A DNA stretch of 42,508 bases from Bacteroidales bacterium. GTDB lineage: Bacteria > Bacteroidota > Bacteroidia > Bacteroidales > UBA932. The stretch lies in assembly GCA_017555445.1 (NCBI GenBank), contig JAFZGK010000008.1:1-42508 (forward strand). The letters are read 5' to 3'. Position 1 is the first letter of the stretch, and each line of letters starts with the position of its first letter. Positions 7,956 through 16,869 of the stretch are shown piece after piece. The notes beneath the pieces are model-generated. The model was not told where the DNA came from. It did not search any database and worked only from the letters and a program-made list of their open reading frames with translations. A program made the translations under genes and the position numbers.

Positions 7956-8533
7956 GCTATGAAGCTCTGGAGTTCCTGATAGACCAGATGAACAGGGAGA
8001 CCCATTATGGTGAAGAACGAGCCTTTGATCTGTCCTATGCCCATGTATCCTATCCATTCCTGGATACCGTATGCACCGGCCTTGTCGAATGGCTTGTAGT
8101 TATCTATATAGTACCAGATCTCACTGTCAGTAAGTTCCTTGAAACATACGACTGCAGTATCGCTTGAAGTGCGGCATTGATGCTTGTCTCTGACGGTTAT
8201 AGCTGTAATGACCTTGTGCTCACGGCCGGAAAGGAATCTGAGCATTTCATATGCATCTTCGCGTGAATCCGGCTTGCCCATGACCCTGTCTTCGCACATT
8301 ACAAGTGTATCTGAAGTGATGAGAATCTCATCATCATCAAGATTGCGGTGGAATCCATAGGATTTTCCCTCGGAAAGGACTTCGGGAATCCTGTCGTGAG
8401 GTGTGGACGGGTCATAGACCTCCTCGAAATTATTCCTTGTATCTACTTCGAATGTAATGTCCAGGCCCGCAAGAAGTTCCTTTCTGCGGGGTGAATTACT
8501 CGCTAATATTATCTTTTTTCCCTTGAGATCCAT
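7952..8533 (-). CDS. maf: Maf/YhdE-type nucleoside triphosphate pyrophosphatase
   Basis: The 193-aa protein has the Maf signature ASNSPRRKELL (residues 11-21), TSDTLV with the catalytic aspartate (about 108-113), GKP and FDKAGAYGIQ (about 153-162). The family hydrolyses non-canonical or excess dTTP/UTP-type nucleotides to monophosphate and pyrophosphate, a house-cleaning role. It lies four bases after the flavodiiron gene and overlaps the next gene by four bases, so all three genes are co-transcribed. Length is normal. Confidence 0.93.
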   Translation of the reverse strand: MDLKGKKIILASNSPRRKELLAGLDITFEVDTRNNFEEVYDPSTPHDRIPEVLSEGKSYGFHRNLDDDEILITSDTLVMCEDRVMGKPDSREDAYEMLRFLSGREHKVITAITVRDKHQCRTSSDTAVVCFKELTDSEIWYYIDNYKPFDKAGAYGIQEWIGYMGIGQIKGSFFTIMGLPVHLVYQELQSFIA

Positions 8534-8537
8534 AGTG

Positions 8538-9746
8538 TCATTTCATAAGTTCAGCGACTGCTGACATGTCGCATTTTGCTGTCGAATATCCCTGAGCAAA
8601 TGATCCGCCCTCCGAAAGTATCTCAAAATCCTGCTCGCGGGCCATTTCGTTGAGCTTATTCACGCTTGAGCCTGCCCATGTATAGGAACCGAAAGCATAG
8701 AATCTACGGCCTTTTACAAGTCGTGAAGCGACTCCTCTCATGAATGTTTCGACAGGTGGGAATATGCCGTTGTTATAAGTAGGTGAACCTACAGCCAACG
8801 TGTCATATTTGAATACGTCACGGATTGCTCCAGAAACGCCCAGACCCGGCTCTACATTGCCTGCAACATCGTGGATTCCATATGGAATACCTCTTGCTTC
8901 CAGCTCTTTTGCAAGTTCTTTCGCAGCTGCAGCAGTATTGCCATACATTGAGCCATATACGATGCATACACCATGCTCTACCTCATATCTGCTGAGCTTG
9001 TCGTAAAGAGAAACAACTTCAGGAATCTGCTTCTCCCACACTGGACCGTGAGTACTGCATATCCTCTTTATCTCAAGTCCTGAAAGTTTCTTGATAGCAG
9101 TCTGGACCGGTGTTCCGTATTTTCCTACAATATTTGAGTAATATCTTATCATCTCGTCACGGAACTGACTGAATGTATCGCAGTTTCCTTCAAAATCCTG
9201 CATAGAAGCCTCTGAATCAGTGATTCCATTTACGACTCCTCCGAATGTGCCGAATGCATCACCTGAGAAAAGAGTCTTTTCTTCTACAAGATATGTAACC
9301 ATAGTTTCCGGCCAGTGCACCATCGGAGCCATGAAGAACTTGAGAGTGCAGCCGCCTAATGAGAGTTCATCACCTTCTTTTATGACTAGAATCTCCCCGT
9401 CATAACCATTCTGATATCCTTTGATCATTGGAACTGCCTTCTGGTTTGTCACTATGACCATTTCAGGATAATGATTCTTCATGAAAGAGATCAATGACGA
9501 ATGGTCGGGCTCCATATGATTGATCACAAGATAGTCGACCGGTCTTTCGCCGATTGCCTGACGGATATTGGCAAGGTATTCATCTTCATTGCCTGCTTCC
9601 ACTGTGTCGATAAGCGCAATCTTCTCGTCTTCAATGATATACGAGTTGTAGCTTACCCCATATGGGAGTGGCCACAGTCCTTCAAAAAGTATCTTTTCGG
9701 TGTCGTTGACACCTACATAATGTATTCTGTTACTTATCATGGTCAT
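8538..9746 (-). CDS. FprA-type flavodiiron protein (A-type flavoprotein)
   Basis: The 402-aa protein has an N-terminal metallo-beta-lactamase-like diiron domain (about 1-255) and a C-terminal flavodoxin domain (about 260-400). Diiron ligands are visible in NHMEPDHSS (H77, E79, D81, H82), MVHWPETM, FSGDAFG and STHGPVW. The FMN phosphate loop is VYGSMYGNTA. Flavodiiron proteins reduce O2 to water, or NO to N2O, and protect anaerobes from oxygen. There is no C-terminal rubredoxin domain, so the electron donor is separate. Two starts are possible, ATG 9746 or ATG 9740 (MTMIS). Confidence 0.93.
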   Translation of the reverse strand: MTMISNRIHYVGVNDTEKILFEGLWPLPYGVSYNSYIIEDEKIALIDTVEAGNEDEYLANIRQAIGERPVDYLVINHMEPDHSSLISFMKNHYPEMVIVTNQKAVPMIKGYQNGYDGEILVIKEGDELSLGGCTLKFFMAPMVHWPETMVTYLVEEKTLFSGDAFGTFGGVVNGITDSEASMQDFEGNCDTFSQFRDEMIRYYSNIVGKYGTPVQTAIKKLSGLEIKRICSTHGPVWEKQIPEVVSLYDKLSRYEVEHGVCIVYGSMYGNTAAAAKELAKELEARGIPYGIHDVAGNVEPGLGVSGAIRDVFKYDTLAVGSPTYNNGIFPPVETFMRGVASRLVKGRRFYAFGSYTWAGSSVNKLNEMAREQDFEILSEGGSFAQGYSTAKCDMSAVAELMK

Positions 9747-9796
9747 CTATTTTTCATATATTCCGCTAATGTAGCAAAAAATACGCAATTATTTAC

Positions 9797-9826
9797 TTGT
9801 TATTTGATGTTGAATTGTTATCTTTG
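9797..9826 (+). promoter_or_regulatory. Promoter of aspA
   Basis: TTG at 9797-9799, exactly 19 bases, then TATCTTTG at 9819-9826. The start codon is 43 bases downstream. Confidence 0.78.
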
Positions 9827-9869
9827 ACGTCCATTTTGATAATAGATTATAACTTTAAATTAGAATATC

Positions 9870-11300
9870 ATGAAAACATTTTCAGGAGAAACAAGAACAG
9901 AGAGTGATTTGATAGGTTCTATGGAAGTGCCTGCAGAGTCACTTTATGGCGTACAGACCCTGAGAGGCCTTGAAAACTTTCCTATCAGCTGTTTCCATCT
10001 GAACGATTACCCATTGTTTGTCAACGGATTGGCTATAACAAAACTTGCTGCAGCTGAGGCTAACTACCAGCTTGGTCTTCTTTCTGATGCACAGTACAAA
10101 GCCATCACCCAGGCATGCCGTGAGATTCTTGAGGGCAAGCATCATGAGTTCTTTCCTGTAGATATGATCCAGGGAGGAGCAGGTACCACAACAAACATGA
10201 ATGCCAATGAGGTAATTGCAAATCGTGCTCTTCAGATAATGGGACTGCCTCTTGGAAAATATAAGCATTGCTCGCCAAATGATCATGTGAACTGCTCTCA
10301 GTCTACAAATGACGCATATCCTACAGCTATCCATATCGGACTTTATGCTACTCACCTCGAGTTCATGAAGCATTATGAGCTGCTCATCAAGTCGTTTGAG
10401 GCCAAGGCAGAGGAATTCAAGGATATTCTCAAGATGGGTCGTACTCAGCTCGAGGATGCGGTTCCTATGACTCTCGGACAGACATTCGGGGCTTTTGCAT
10501 CAATCCTCAAGGATGAGATCCGCAATATCAATTTTGCAGCAGAAGAGTTCCTCACAGTCAATATGGGTGCTACTGCAATCGGAACTGGAATCTGCTCTGA
10601 GCCAGGATATTCAGAGAAATGTATCGCCGCATTGAGAGAGATCACAGGCTGGGACATCAAGGTTGCAGAGAACCTTGTTGCAGCTACTTCAGATACATCA
10701 TGCATGGTGGGTTATTCATCTGCTCTGCGTCGTATTGCTACAAAGATGAACAAGATCTGCAACGACCTTCGCCTCCTTTCTTCAGGTCCACGATGTGGTT
10801 TCCATGAGTTCGATCTTCCTGCACGTCAGCCAGGCTCGTCAATCATGCCGGGTAAGGTAAATCCTGTCATCCCTGAAGTGATGAATCAGATTTGCTACAA
10901 GGTTATAGGTAACGACCTTTGCGTTGCAATGTCATCAGAAGCTGCCCAGATGGAGCTTAATGCAATGGAGCCTGTAATGGCGCAGTGCTGCTTCGAGTCT
11001 GCTGCAATCATGATGAACGGCTTCGACACTTTGAGAGTCAATTGCGTTGACGGTATCATCGCTAATGTGGAGCAGTGTGACAAATATATCCATTCAAGCT
11101 TCGGCGTTGTCACAGCCCTCAATCCTGTTATCGGATATAAGTACTCCACACGAATCGCAAAAGAGGCAATGGCAACAGGCAAGAGCATCTATGACCTTGT
11201 TCTTGAGCATGACATTCTTTCAAAAGAAGACCTTGACACAATCCTTCTTCCTGAGAATATGATTAAGCCTGTGAAACTTGATATAAAGGTTAAGGAATAA
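9870..11300 (+). CDS. aspA: Aspartate ammonia-lyase
   Basis: The 476-aa protein is collinear with the aspartase/fumarase superfamily. The N-terminus ETRTESDLIGSMEVP, the substrate site SQSTNDAYPT (about residue 147), the GRTQLEDAVPMTLGQ block (about 190-204) and the mobile catalytic loop GSSIMPGKVNP starting at G322 are all present. The aspartase-type start and the Q-x-E-x-N block (QMELNAMEPVM) favour aspartase over class II fumarase. The reaction is aspartate to fumarate plus ammonia, feeding anaerobic fumarate respiration and supplying nitrogen. The codon choice is that of a well-expressed gene, and a clean promoter lies upstream. Confidence 0.93.
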   Translation: MKTFSGETRTESDLIGSMEVPAESLYGVQTLRGLENFPISCFHLNDYPLFVNGLAITKLAAAEANYQLGLLSDAQYKAITQACREILEGKHHEFFPVDMIQGGAGTTTNMNANEVIANRALQIMGLPLGKYKHCSPNDHVNCSQSTNDAYPTAIHIGLYATHLEFMKHYELLIKSFEAKAEEFKDILKMGRTQLEDAVPMTLGQTFGAFASILKDEIRNINFAAEEFLTVNMGATAIGTGICSEPGYSEKCIAALREITGWDIKVAENLVAATSDTSCMVGYSSALRRIATKMNKICNDLRLLSSGPRCGFHEFDLPARQPGSSIMPGKVNPVIPEVMNQICYKVIGNDLCVAMSSEAAQMELNAMEPVMAQCCFESAAIMMNGFDTLRVNCVDGIIANVEQCDKYIHSSFGVVTALNPVIGYKYSTRIAKEAMATGKSIYDLVLEHDILSKEDLDTILLPENMIKPVKLDIKVKE

Positions 11301-11330
11301 TTGCTATCTTTACCGAATAATCATCAGGAC

Positions 11331-12995
11331 ATGGTAAAGATATTCTGCAAAAACAACAATACAAGCAAGACATTTCCAGAAGGGCTTTCACTTATGGAAA
11401 TGCTTGCTTCTTTTGATTTCGAACAGCCCTATCCGATTCTTGCAGCAAAGGTCAACAATGTGTGCCAGGGATTGAAATACAGAGCATTCAACAGCCGTCA
11501 GGTAGAATACCTAGACTATACATCTTATGCAGGCCGCAGTGTATACTGCAATTCATTGTGCTTCCTGCTCTGCAAGTCCGTCAAGGACCTTTTTCCTGAA
11601 GCTAAGGTGATTCTGCGACGTCCTATCTCAAAGGGATATTACTGTTCTATAGACAAGAATGACGGAACTCAGCTTTCGGAAGAAGACCTGATCAGAATCA
11701 AGGAAAGGATGCATGCTCTTGTCGAGGAAGATATACCTTTCAAACGTCATGAGGTGCTTACCGAAGAGGCTATCGAGATGTTCAAGCAGCTAGGTTATTG
11801 TGACAAAGTCAAGCTTCTTCAGACATCTGGAGATGTATATGTCAACTATTATACACTGGAAGACACTCCGGACTACTATTATGAAGCGCTTCTTCCAAGC
11901 ACAGGGTATCTGAAGGTATGGGCTCTCACCATGTATCGTGAAGGTCTCTTTCTTAGGGTTCCGGACCGTCATAAGCCTGAAGAACTTGCGCCGTTCGTAG
12001 AACAGCCAAAGACATTCGAGGTGTTCTCCGAGAACCTCAAGTGGAACAGGATCATGAAACTTGACAATGTAGGTGATGTCAATCTGGCTTGTCAGAGAGG
12101 TGAGGCTTCAGATCTTATAAATATTGCAGAGGCGCTCCAGGAGAAGAAGATTGTCCAGATCGCTGAGGAGATCGAGCGAAGAGTCAATCTTGATGATCCG
12201 GTGAAACTTGTGCTTATTACAGGCCCGAGCAGCAGTGGAAAATCCACTTTCTGCAAGAGATTGAGCATTCAGCTCAAAGCCTGCGGAATCAAGCCGATTT
12301 CATTCTCGACGGATGACTATTTCGTAAACAGACTTGACACTCCGAGACTTCCTGACGGATCTTTTGATTTTGACAACTTTGACACTGTAGATCATGACTA
12401 TCTGCAGAAGGATGTCATAAAGCTTCTTAATGGTGAGACTGTGGATGTTCCGGAGTATAACTTTGTTACTGGTCTGAGAGAATATAATGGAAAGAGCCTC
12501 AGGCTGGAACCTGGTTCAGTGTTGATCATCGAGGGTATTCATGCTCTCAATCCTCGCCTGACAGATCAAGTGCCTGATTCGTCAAAGTACAGGATATTCA
12601 TCAATACCATCACAAGCATCTCATTGGATGATCATAACTGTATTCCTACAAGCGATAACAGACTCATCCGCAGAATTGTCCGAGATTTCAATAAAGGAGC
12701 ATTCACTGCGCGCGAATCCATAATGCATTGGCCTAATGTACGCCGTTCGGAAGTTCAGTGGATCTATCCATACCAGGAACATGCGGATGTTCTTTTCAAT
12801 TCAGCTTATCTTGTCGAATTTGCAGTGATACGTTCACATGCTGAAAAGATTCTCATGACTGTTCCTAAGAATTGCCCTGAGTACAGCGAGGTTCACAGAT
12901 TGAAGAAATTCCTAAGCTACTTCACTCCGGTTTCAGATAAGGATGTGCCTGCAACATCACTCCTTCGAAGTTTTATCGGAGGAAGCAGTTTCTGA
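11331..12995 (+). CDS. Two-domain nucleoside (uridine-type) kinase
   Basis: The 554-aa protein has a long N-terminal region with a TGS-like start (residues 1-60) and a threonyl-tRNA-synthetase-like second additional domain. The C-terminal domain belongs to the uridine kinase/phosphoribulokinase family, with P-loop GPSSSGKS at residues 298-305, the FSTDDYF motif that follows it, and IIEGIHALNP. Bacteroidota carry this architecture as a generic nucleoside kinase; uridine or cytidine phosphorylation is likely but not proved by motif. An open frame from TTG at 11301 exists, but ATG 11331 is the natural start. A TATCTTTA box at 11305-11312 may give it its own promoter, otherwise it is read through from aspA. 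Confidence 0.85.
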   Translation: MVKIFCKNNNTSKTFPEGLSLMEMLASFDFEQPYPILAAKVNNVCQGLKYRAFNSRQVEYLDYTSYAGRSVYCNSLCFLLCKSVKDLFPEAKVILRRPISKGYYCSIDKNDGTQLSEEDLIRIKERMHALVEEDIPFKRHEVLTEEAIEMFKQLGYCDKVKLLQTSGDVYVNYYTLEDTPDYYYEALLPSTGYLKVWALTMYREGLFLRVPDRHKPEELAPFVEQPKTFEVFSENLKWNRIMKLDNVGDVNLACQRGEASDLINIAEALQEKKIVQIAEEIERRVNLDDPVKLVLITGPSSSGKSTFCKRLSIQLKACGIKPISFSTDDYFVNRLDTPRLPDGSFDFDNFDTVDHDYLQKDVIKLLNGETVDVPEYNFVTGLREYNGKSLRLEPGSVLIIEGIHALNPRLTDQVPDSSKYRIFINTITSISLDDHNCIPTSDNRLIRRIVRDFNKGAFTARESIMHWPNVRRSEVQWIYPYQEHADVLFNSAYLVEFAVIRSHAEKILMTVPKNCPEYSEVHRLKKFLSYFTPVSDKDVPATSLLRSFIGGSSF

Positions 12996-13042
12996 TAAAG
13001 CAAAGAGCCCTGGTCATATCATGAACAGGGCTCTTTGCTTTA
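12996..13042. terminator. Bidirectional terminator between the nucleoside kinase and MBL genes
   Basis: A 16-bp perfect stem, AAAGCAAAGAGCCCTG (12997-13012) with its complement at 13026-13041, and a 13-base loop. It begins right at the kinase stop codon and lies 14 bases from the stop of the converging gene, so it can serve both strands. Confidence 0.85.
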
Positions 13043-13055
13043 TCAGTGATGTCTG

Positions 13056-13856
13056 CTAGAATTCGATGTAATAAGGGTCAGGGAAGTGCATGCCGTACAT
13101 GGTAAGACCATTTTCCTTGGCAAGGTCGATCAGGAATTCTCTTGATACTACTGCATCCTCCTGATTCATATCGAAGCGTGCGCATACTTCAGGATTTTCA
13201 AGCTGAAGTGCTACGCCATGCATGATGTCACCGGCGATAAGCTTGTCTCCCACTACATATGCTGTGTGACCAGGTGTGTGTCCAGGAACAGGGATGGACT
13301 TGACTCCGTTCGGAAGGGCGTCTGTCAAGCCGAATGTCCTGACTCTCTCCCCATAATATGAAAGAACTTCTGTTATTCGTTCGTTCTGCATACCTGGACT
13401 CATCCATGCGTCATATTCCAGACGAGGTATCATAAGAATGGCCTTGTTGAAGGCTGCTACTTCTGTTCCATCTTCATTCTTAGTTACAAGACCTCCAAAA
13501 TGGTCGCCATGAAGGTGGGTGATATAGATATAATCGATGTCATCCGGTGCAACTTCGAGACTGTTGAGAGTCGGCATGAGCTGTGAGTCTGGTGCGCCGT
13601 TTGCTGCGTCAAACAAGATCTGTACACCATCGGTCTCAACAAGGAAGGCAGAAACTGATGCAGGTACACCCTCCTCAAGTCCGAGACTTGCCACGAGCTC
13701 GTCAGATGCTGTGAAAAGCGATCTTGCCATTACTCGAGGTTGAACATTGTCCTGAATAGGATAGATTTTCACTTCCTGTGGCTTACCTGCGCATGATGCA
13801 AGAAGTAAGACTGAAGATGCAGCAATCATAAGCTGCTTTAATGATCTGTCTTTCAT
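13056..13856 (-). CDS. Metallo-beta-lactamase-fold lipoprotein hydrolase
   Basis: The 266-aa protein has a lipoprotein signal with lipobox LLLASC and lipid-acceptor C22. The MBL metal motif is HLHGDHFGG (H114, H116, D118, H119). Further ligands are in PVPGHTPGHTAY (about 200-211) and LIAGDIMHG. The layout resembles the lactonase-like/AHL-lactonase or methyl-parathion-hydrolase branch of the superfamily, but the substrate cannot be assigned. It is anchored in the membrane and is the last gene of the minus-strand operon, 20 bases after the DUF4250 gene. Confidence 0.85.
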   Translation of the reverse strand: MKDRSLKQLMIAASSVLLLASCAGKPQEVKIYPIQDNVQPRVMARSLFTASDELVASLGLEEGVPASVSAFLVETDGVQILFDAANGAPDSQLMPTLNSLEVAPDDIDYIYITHLHGDHFGGLVTKNEDGTEVAAFNKAILMIPRLEYDAWMSPGMQNERITEVLSYYGERVRTFGLTDALPNGVKSIPVPGHTPGHTAYVVGDKLIAGDIMHGVALQLENPEVCARFDMNQEDAVVSREFLIDLAKENGLTMYGMHFPDPYYIEF

Positions 13857-13876
13857 GATTTAAATGATTTTCAGGT

Positions 13877-14056
13877 TTATATGAATCTCTTGTTGTCTTC
13901 GTTATATTCAAAGCCGGCCGCTGCAAGTTTACTCTCCAGTTCCTTCCTGTCTATTTCCATGTCTTCACAAAGTGCATCAAGGTCGGGATAGAAGTCTCTC
14001 AGTTTCATGTTTATGACGCTCATGAGCATCACAGGGTCCTGTGGCAATCCGTTCAT
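13877..14056 (-). CDS. DUF4250 family small protein
   Basis: This 59-aa frame begins MNGLPQDPVMLMSVINMKLR and ends EYNEDNKRFI. The pattern LPxDPxML-S-x-x-N-x-KLRD-Y-x-x-LD-LC, then KL-x-x-x-GF-Y-N, is the DUF4250 signature. The family is a small helical cytosolic protein of unknown function found in Bacteroidota and Firmicutes. It sits four bases after the stop of the Gate-domain membrane gene and 20 bases before the MBL lipoprotein gene, on the same strand, so it is embedded in the operon. It is easily missed because of its length. Confidence 0.88.
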   Translation of the reverse strand: MNGLPQDPVMLMSVINMKLRDFYPDLDALCEDMEIDRKELESKLAAAGFEYNEDNKRFI

Positions 14057-14060
14057 GGCA

Positions 14061-15206
14061 TTATATCAAAGCATAAAGTACATAAAGCCAGTGAGTTATG
14101 AATGCAGCTACAAGTCCTCCTATGGTATGTGCGAGGATTGCCTTTGATGTAAGATTGCGGAATCCCATCGTATCAAGCATTGCAGTATGAGTACTGAGGT
14201 AACCGCTCCAGCACATTCCGATAGCTGTGAACACTGCAATCGCGTTGCCGTCAATCCATCCCGCTTGCATGAAATTAGGAATCAGACCCAGTGCCGCTCC
14301 AACTGCTCCAAGTGCAGTGATAGGGAATGCTACAAGGTGCGGATCCTTGAAGCCGAAAAGCCACTCGAAGAGGAAGTTGATCTTTCCGGCAAGAACCGGA
14401 AGAAGCTCAGTACCTTCGTATGCTGCACCTGTATATGCTCCCGAAGCCGACGGACCGAATGTAAGCATCATTACGAGGGTAGAGATGATAAGGACTCCGG
14501 GGATAATGGCGAGACCTACATCAACGCCTGTACGGCCACCGTCAAGCAGGGAGTCTAGTATTCTCTGGAAAAGCGGCTTCTTGTTATCTTCATTTTCACT
14601 TTCATCAGCTTCGATCTCTACACATACCTCTTCATTCTTATACTGTGGATATGCTTTGATGACAAAATGCTGCATGAGCCTTGTCGATACGATACATCCG
14701 CAGACTGCTCCTAAAAATCCGATGAAAGGCTCTACGTAGAATCCCTGACCGACCATGAATACAATCACGAGCAGGCCCATGCCGAAGGCTGTGCCGAAAT
14801 TTGTAAGTGAAATAAGCTGATATTTCTTGAAATAGCTTCTGAACTTTTCTTCCTGTGCAAGTGAAATGATGGCAGGATTATCCGAGAGGAATGTAAGAAC
14901 TGCTCCAAGAGACGCTACACCAGGAAGGTTGAAGAGTGGTTTCATCAATGGGCGAAGGAGCTTTTCAAGAAGGTTTACAACTCCGAATTCCACGAAAATT
15001 CTTCCTATCGCACCTGTTATGACACAGATTGCCATAAGATAGAAGACGGTGTTGAGAAGAAGATCATGCGCCGTATTCATGATAGTGTTCAGCATGTTCG
15101 GAGTGCCCATCTTTGTAGCCAGATAGGCAAAGAAACCGAATACCACTATAAGACACAGGATACCACTCGGAATCTTGTTGTAAATTTTGCGAAAGGAGAA
15201 TTTCAT
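14061..15206 (-). CDS. Gate (nucleoside-recognition) domain membrane protein, CD0519/CD1768-like
   Basis: The 381-aa polytopic membrane protein has about nine hydrophobic segments. Two halves share the Gate-like feature of helix-breaking polar motifs: TFLSDNPAIISLAQ (about 103-116) and ITALGAVGAALG (about 300-311). A charged cytoplasmic loop (about 195-215, EIEADESENEDNKKP) separates them. It resembles nucleoside-recognition and spore-maturation A/B-type proteins; a transport role is inferred only from topology. The porin gene stops two bases upstream, so an outer-membrane pore and an inner-membrane transporter candidate are made together. Confidence 0.72.
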   Translation of the reverse strand: MKFSFRKIYNKIPSGILCLIVVFGFFAYLATKMGTPNMLNTIMNTAHDLLLNTVFYLMAICVITGAIGRIFVEFGVVNLLEKLLRPLMKPLFNLPGVASLGAVLTFLSDNPAIISLAQEEKFRSYFKKYQLISLTNFGTAFGMGLLVIVFMVGQGFYVEPFIGFLGAVCGCIVSTRLMQHFVIKAYPQYKNEEVCVEIEADESENEDNKKPLFQRILDSLLDGGRTGVDVGLAIIPGVLIISTLVMMLTFGPSASGAYTGAAYEGTELLPVLAGKINFLFEWLFGFKDPHLVAFPITALGAVGAALGLIPNFMQAGWIDGNAIAVFTAIGMCWSGYLSTHTAMLDTMGFRNLTSKAILAHTIGGLVAAFITHWLYVLYALI

Positions 15207-15208
15207 TA

Positions 15209-16231
15209 TTATTTACGTTTGATATTAAGCAGATTCATTTTCCATGTAAGTCCGCCGTCAACGATGGTCTGAGCTGGCTGCAATGCATTTGTCACAGGGC
15301 TGTCTCCGTCGGTGTAGCAATAGTTGAGATGGAGTCTGAGATTCTTGTTGTTTTTCAGCGGGAAGTATTCTATACCTGCACCTGCGCGTACGATATCTGT
15401 TCCGGGAGCTACGCAAAGGTCTCCAGTTACAGAAGTGTTTCTTTCATGGATTGCACGTACAAAGATTTTCAACGCATCTGTCGGTGTCCATGATACATCA
15501 CCCATGACGGTGTAATCTGCGAACGCCAGTGTTTCAAGACTTGTAGCTCTGTTTGTCAAGTCAAGCTGTACTGCAAAGTCTCCGAATCTGAACTCTCCAC
15601 CAAGAGCGATGTAATTGATGAATCTGCCGGGCATATATTCCATCATGTTGACTGAACAGATAGAACTGAACCAGTCATATGACCCGTTCCACATCAGGTT
15701 GTATGCCAGCAGAGCCTTGTCAGTTGTGTTCATGCTGCCTCGTCTGAACGGGCTTTCGCTGATCTGGAATGTCATTTTGTCTGTGCCGGAAGCAAATGAA
15801 TAAGCTCCGCTGATACCGAACTGGAAACATGGAAGATTGTGCCAGTATTCCGAACACATGAACAGGTTTATAGGAGACGTGTCATATTCATAACCTCCGA
15901 TTGCCACTACCTGCTTGCCGGCAGCTACTTCCCATGGACCTTTGGTATATGTGACCTGGATCCAGTCTGTTGCATCAAATAGAGACAGATTGTTCGTAGG
16001 CTTATTGATGCGTTGACGCAATGAATATGAGATGTGATCAGTAATCTGTCCATCAGCTCTCAACATGATATATTTGCCCTTGAATCCACTGCCGGGACCA
16101 TAATTTTCTGAACTTCTGAACTCCTGCATATAATCTACTCTGGCCTCAAGATCCGCTCTCAGAACAGCATCCTGTGCTTTGAGTGCCAGTGTCGAAATTG
16201 TAAGGAGGGTAAGAATGAATAGTCTTTTCAT
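15209..16231 (-). CDS. Outer-membrane porin of the OprO/OprP type
   Basis: The 340-aa protein has a signal peptide ending at LKAQ (residue 19). The mature part alternates short amphipathic beta strands typical of a phosphate-selective-porin-like barrel: IMLRADGQITDHISYSLRQR, IQVTYTKGPWEVAAGKQ, ALKIFVRAIHERN and LRLHLNYCYTDGDS. The YTKGPWEVAAGKQVVAIGGYE region resembles the inner-loop segment of the family. The C-terminus (MNLLNIKRK) does not end with the classic aromatic residue. The ligand is unknown. It is the second gene of the operon, 10 bases after the thioredoxin-like gene. Confidence 0.75.
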   Translation of the reverse strand: MKRLFILTLLTISTLALKAQDAVLRADLEARVDYMQEFRSSENYGPGSGFKGKYIMLRADGQITDHISYSLRQRINKPTNNLSLFDATDWIQVTYTKGPWEVAAGKQVVAIGGYEYDTSPINLFMCSEYWHNLPCFQFGISGAYSFASGTDKMTFQISESPFRRGSMNTTDKALLAYNLMWNGSYDWFSSICSVNMMEYMPGRFINYIALGGEFRFGDFAVQLDLTNRATSLETLAFADYTVMGDVSWTPTDALKIFVRAIHERNTSVTGDLCVAPGTDIVRAGAGIEYFPLKNNKNLRLHLNYCYTDGDSPVTNALQPAQTIVDGGLTWKMNLLNIKRK

Positions 16232-16241
16232 GATTTTGTGT

Positions 16242-16733
16242 TTATCTGATTACTGCAGTCGGAGTCCAGTTCTGGAAGAAGCGTACAACCTTGTCTCTGC
16301 TATATCCGTTACCTTCCTCGAGATAACTGGAATCCTGTGTGTGAAGCACTTTGCCGGTCTCATCCAATACGACGAATACCGGGAAGCCGAACCTTTCCGG
16401 GTTACCAAGCTTCTTGAGCATTGCGAGAGCCTTTTCATCAGCTCTTTCGCGTGGATTATAATTGGAGTGTATGAATACGAAGTTCTCATCGATGAACTTT
16501 GTCAGTTCAGCGTCCTTTTCTACGAAATCAGCGAACATAAGACACCAGCGGCACCAGTTTCCTCCCACCTGGGAGATGACGAACTTGCCTTCCTTCTTTG
16601 CCTGCTTCAAGGCATTGTCTAACTGTTCAACCTGATCTGCTTCTTCATTGTATATCTTCTTGAGATTGCTTTGTGCCGATGCTGAAAGCGTAAGCATTGC
16701 AGCAAACATTGCGATGATGATGTGTCTTTTCAT
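16242..16733 (-). CDS. Secreted thioredoxin-like protein
   Basis: The 163-aa protein has a signal peptide ending SASAQ (residue 21) and a thioredoxin_7-like domain with the redox motif W60-C61-R-W-C64. The cis-proline region is FGFPVFVVLD. The WCRWC active site and the preceding GGN loop resemble DUF255/Thioredoxin_7 proteins, acting on disulfides in the periplasm. The frame continues 28 codons upstream, but ATG 16733 begins the signal peptide and lies after the probable promoter. It is the first gene of the five-gene operon, perhaps maturing a partner protein. Confidence 0.85.
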   Translation of the reverse strand: MKRHIIIAMFAAMLTLSASAQSNLKKIYNEEADQVEQLDNALKQAKKEGKFVISQVGGNWCRWCLMFADFVEKDAELTKFIDENFVFIHSNYNPRERADEKALAMLKKLGNPERFGFPVFVVLDETGKVLHTQDSSYLEEGNGYSRDKVVRFFQNWTPTAVIR

Positions 16734-16754
16734 AAAAGCTTCAATTAAATCATA

Positions 16755-16762
16755 CAAAAGTA
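16755..16762 (-). promoter_or_regulatory. -7 box of the thioredoxin/porin/Gate/DUF4250/MBL operon
   Basis: TACTTTTG on the minus strand matches TAnnTTTG, 21 bases before the ATG at 16733. The nearest TTG lies 22 bases upstream rather than 19. Confidence 0.6.
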
Positions 16763-16835
16763 TGAAATTATATTTATAAAGGAACAATTTAGACGCATAA
16801 ATGGTCTGTGTAGACATACATTGGAAGAAATTTCA

Positions 16836-16843
16836 TAATTTTG
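16836..16843 (+). promoter_or_regulatory. Probable -7 box of the propeller/TIM-barrel gene
   Basis: TAATTTTG matches TAnnTTTG, 26 bases before the ATG at 16870. The -33 element is not clear. It is divergent from the operon promoter at 16755. Confidence 0.5.
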
Positions 16844-16869
16844 TTTCAAACCACACTAAAACATGTACC

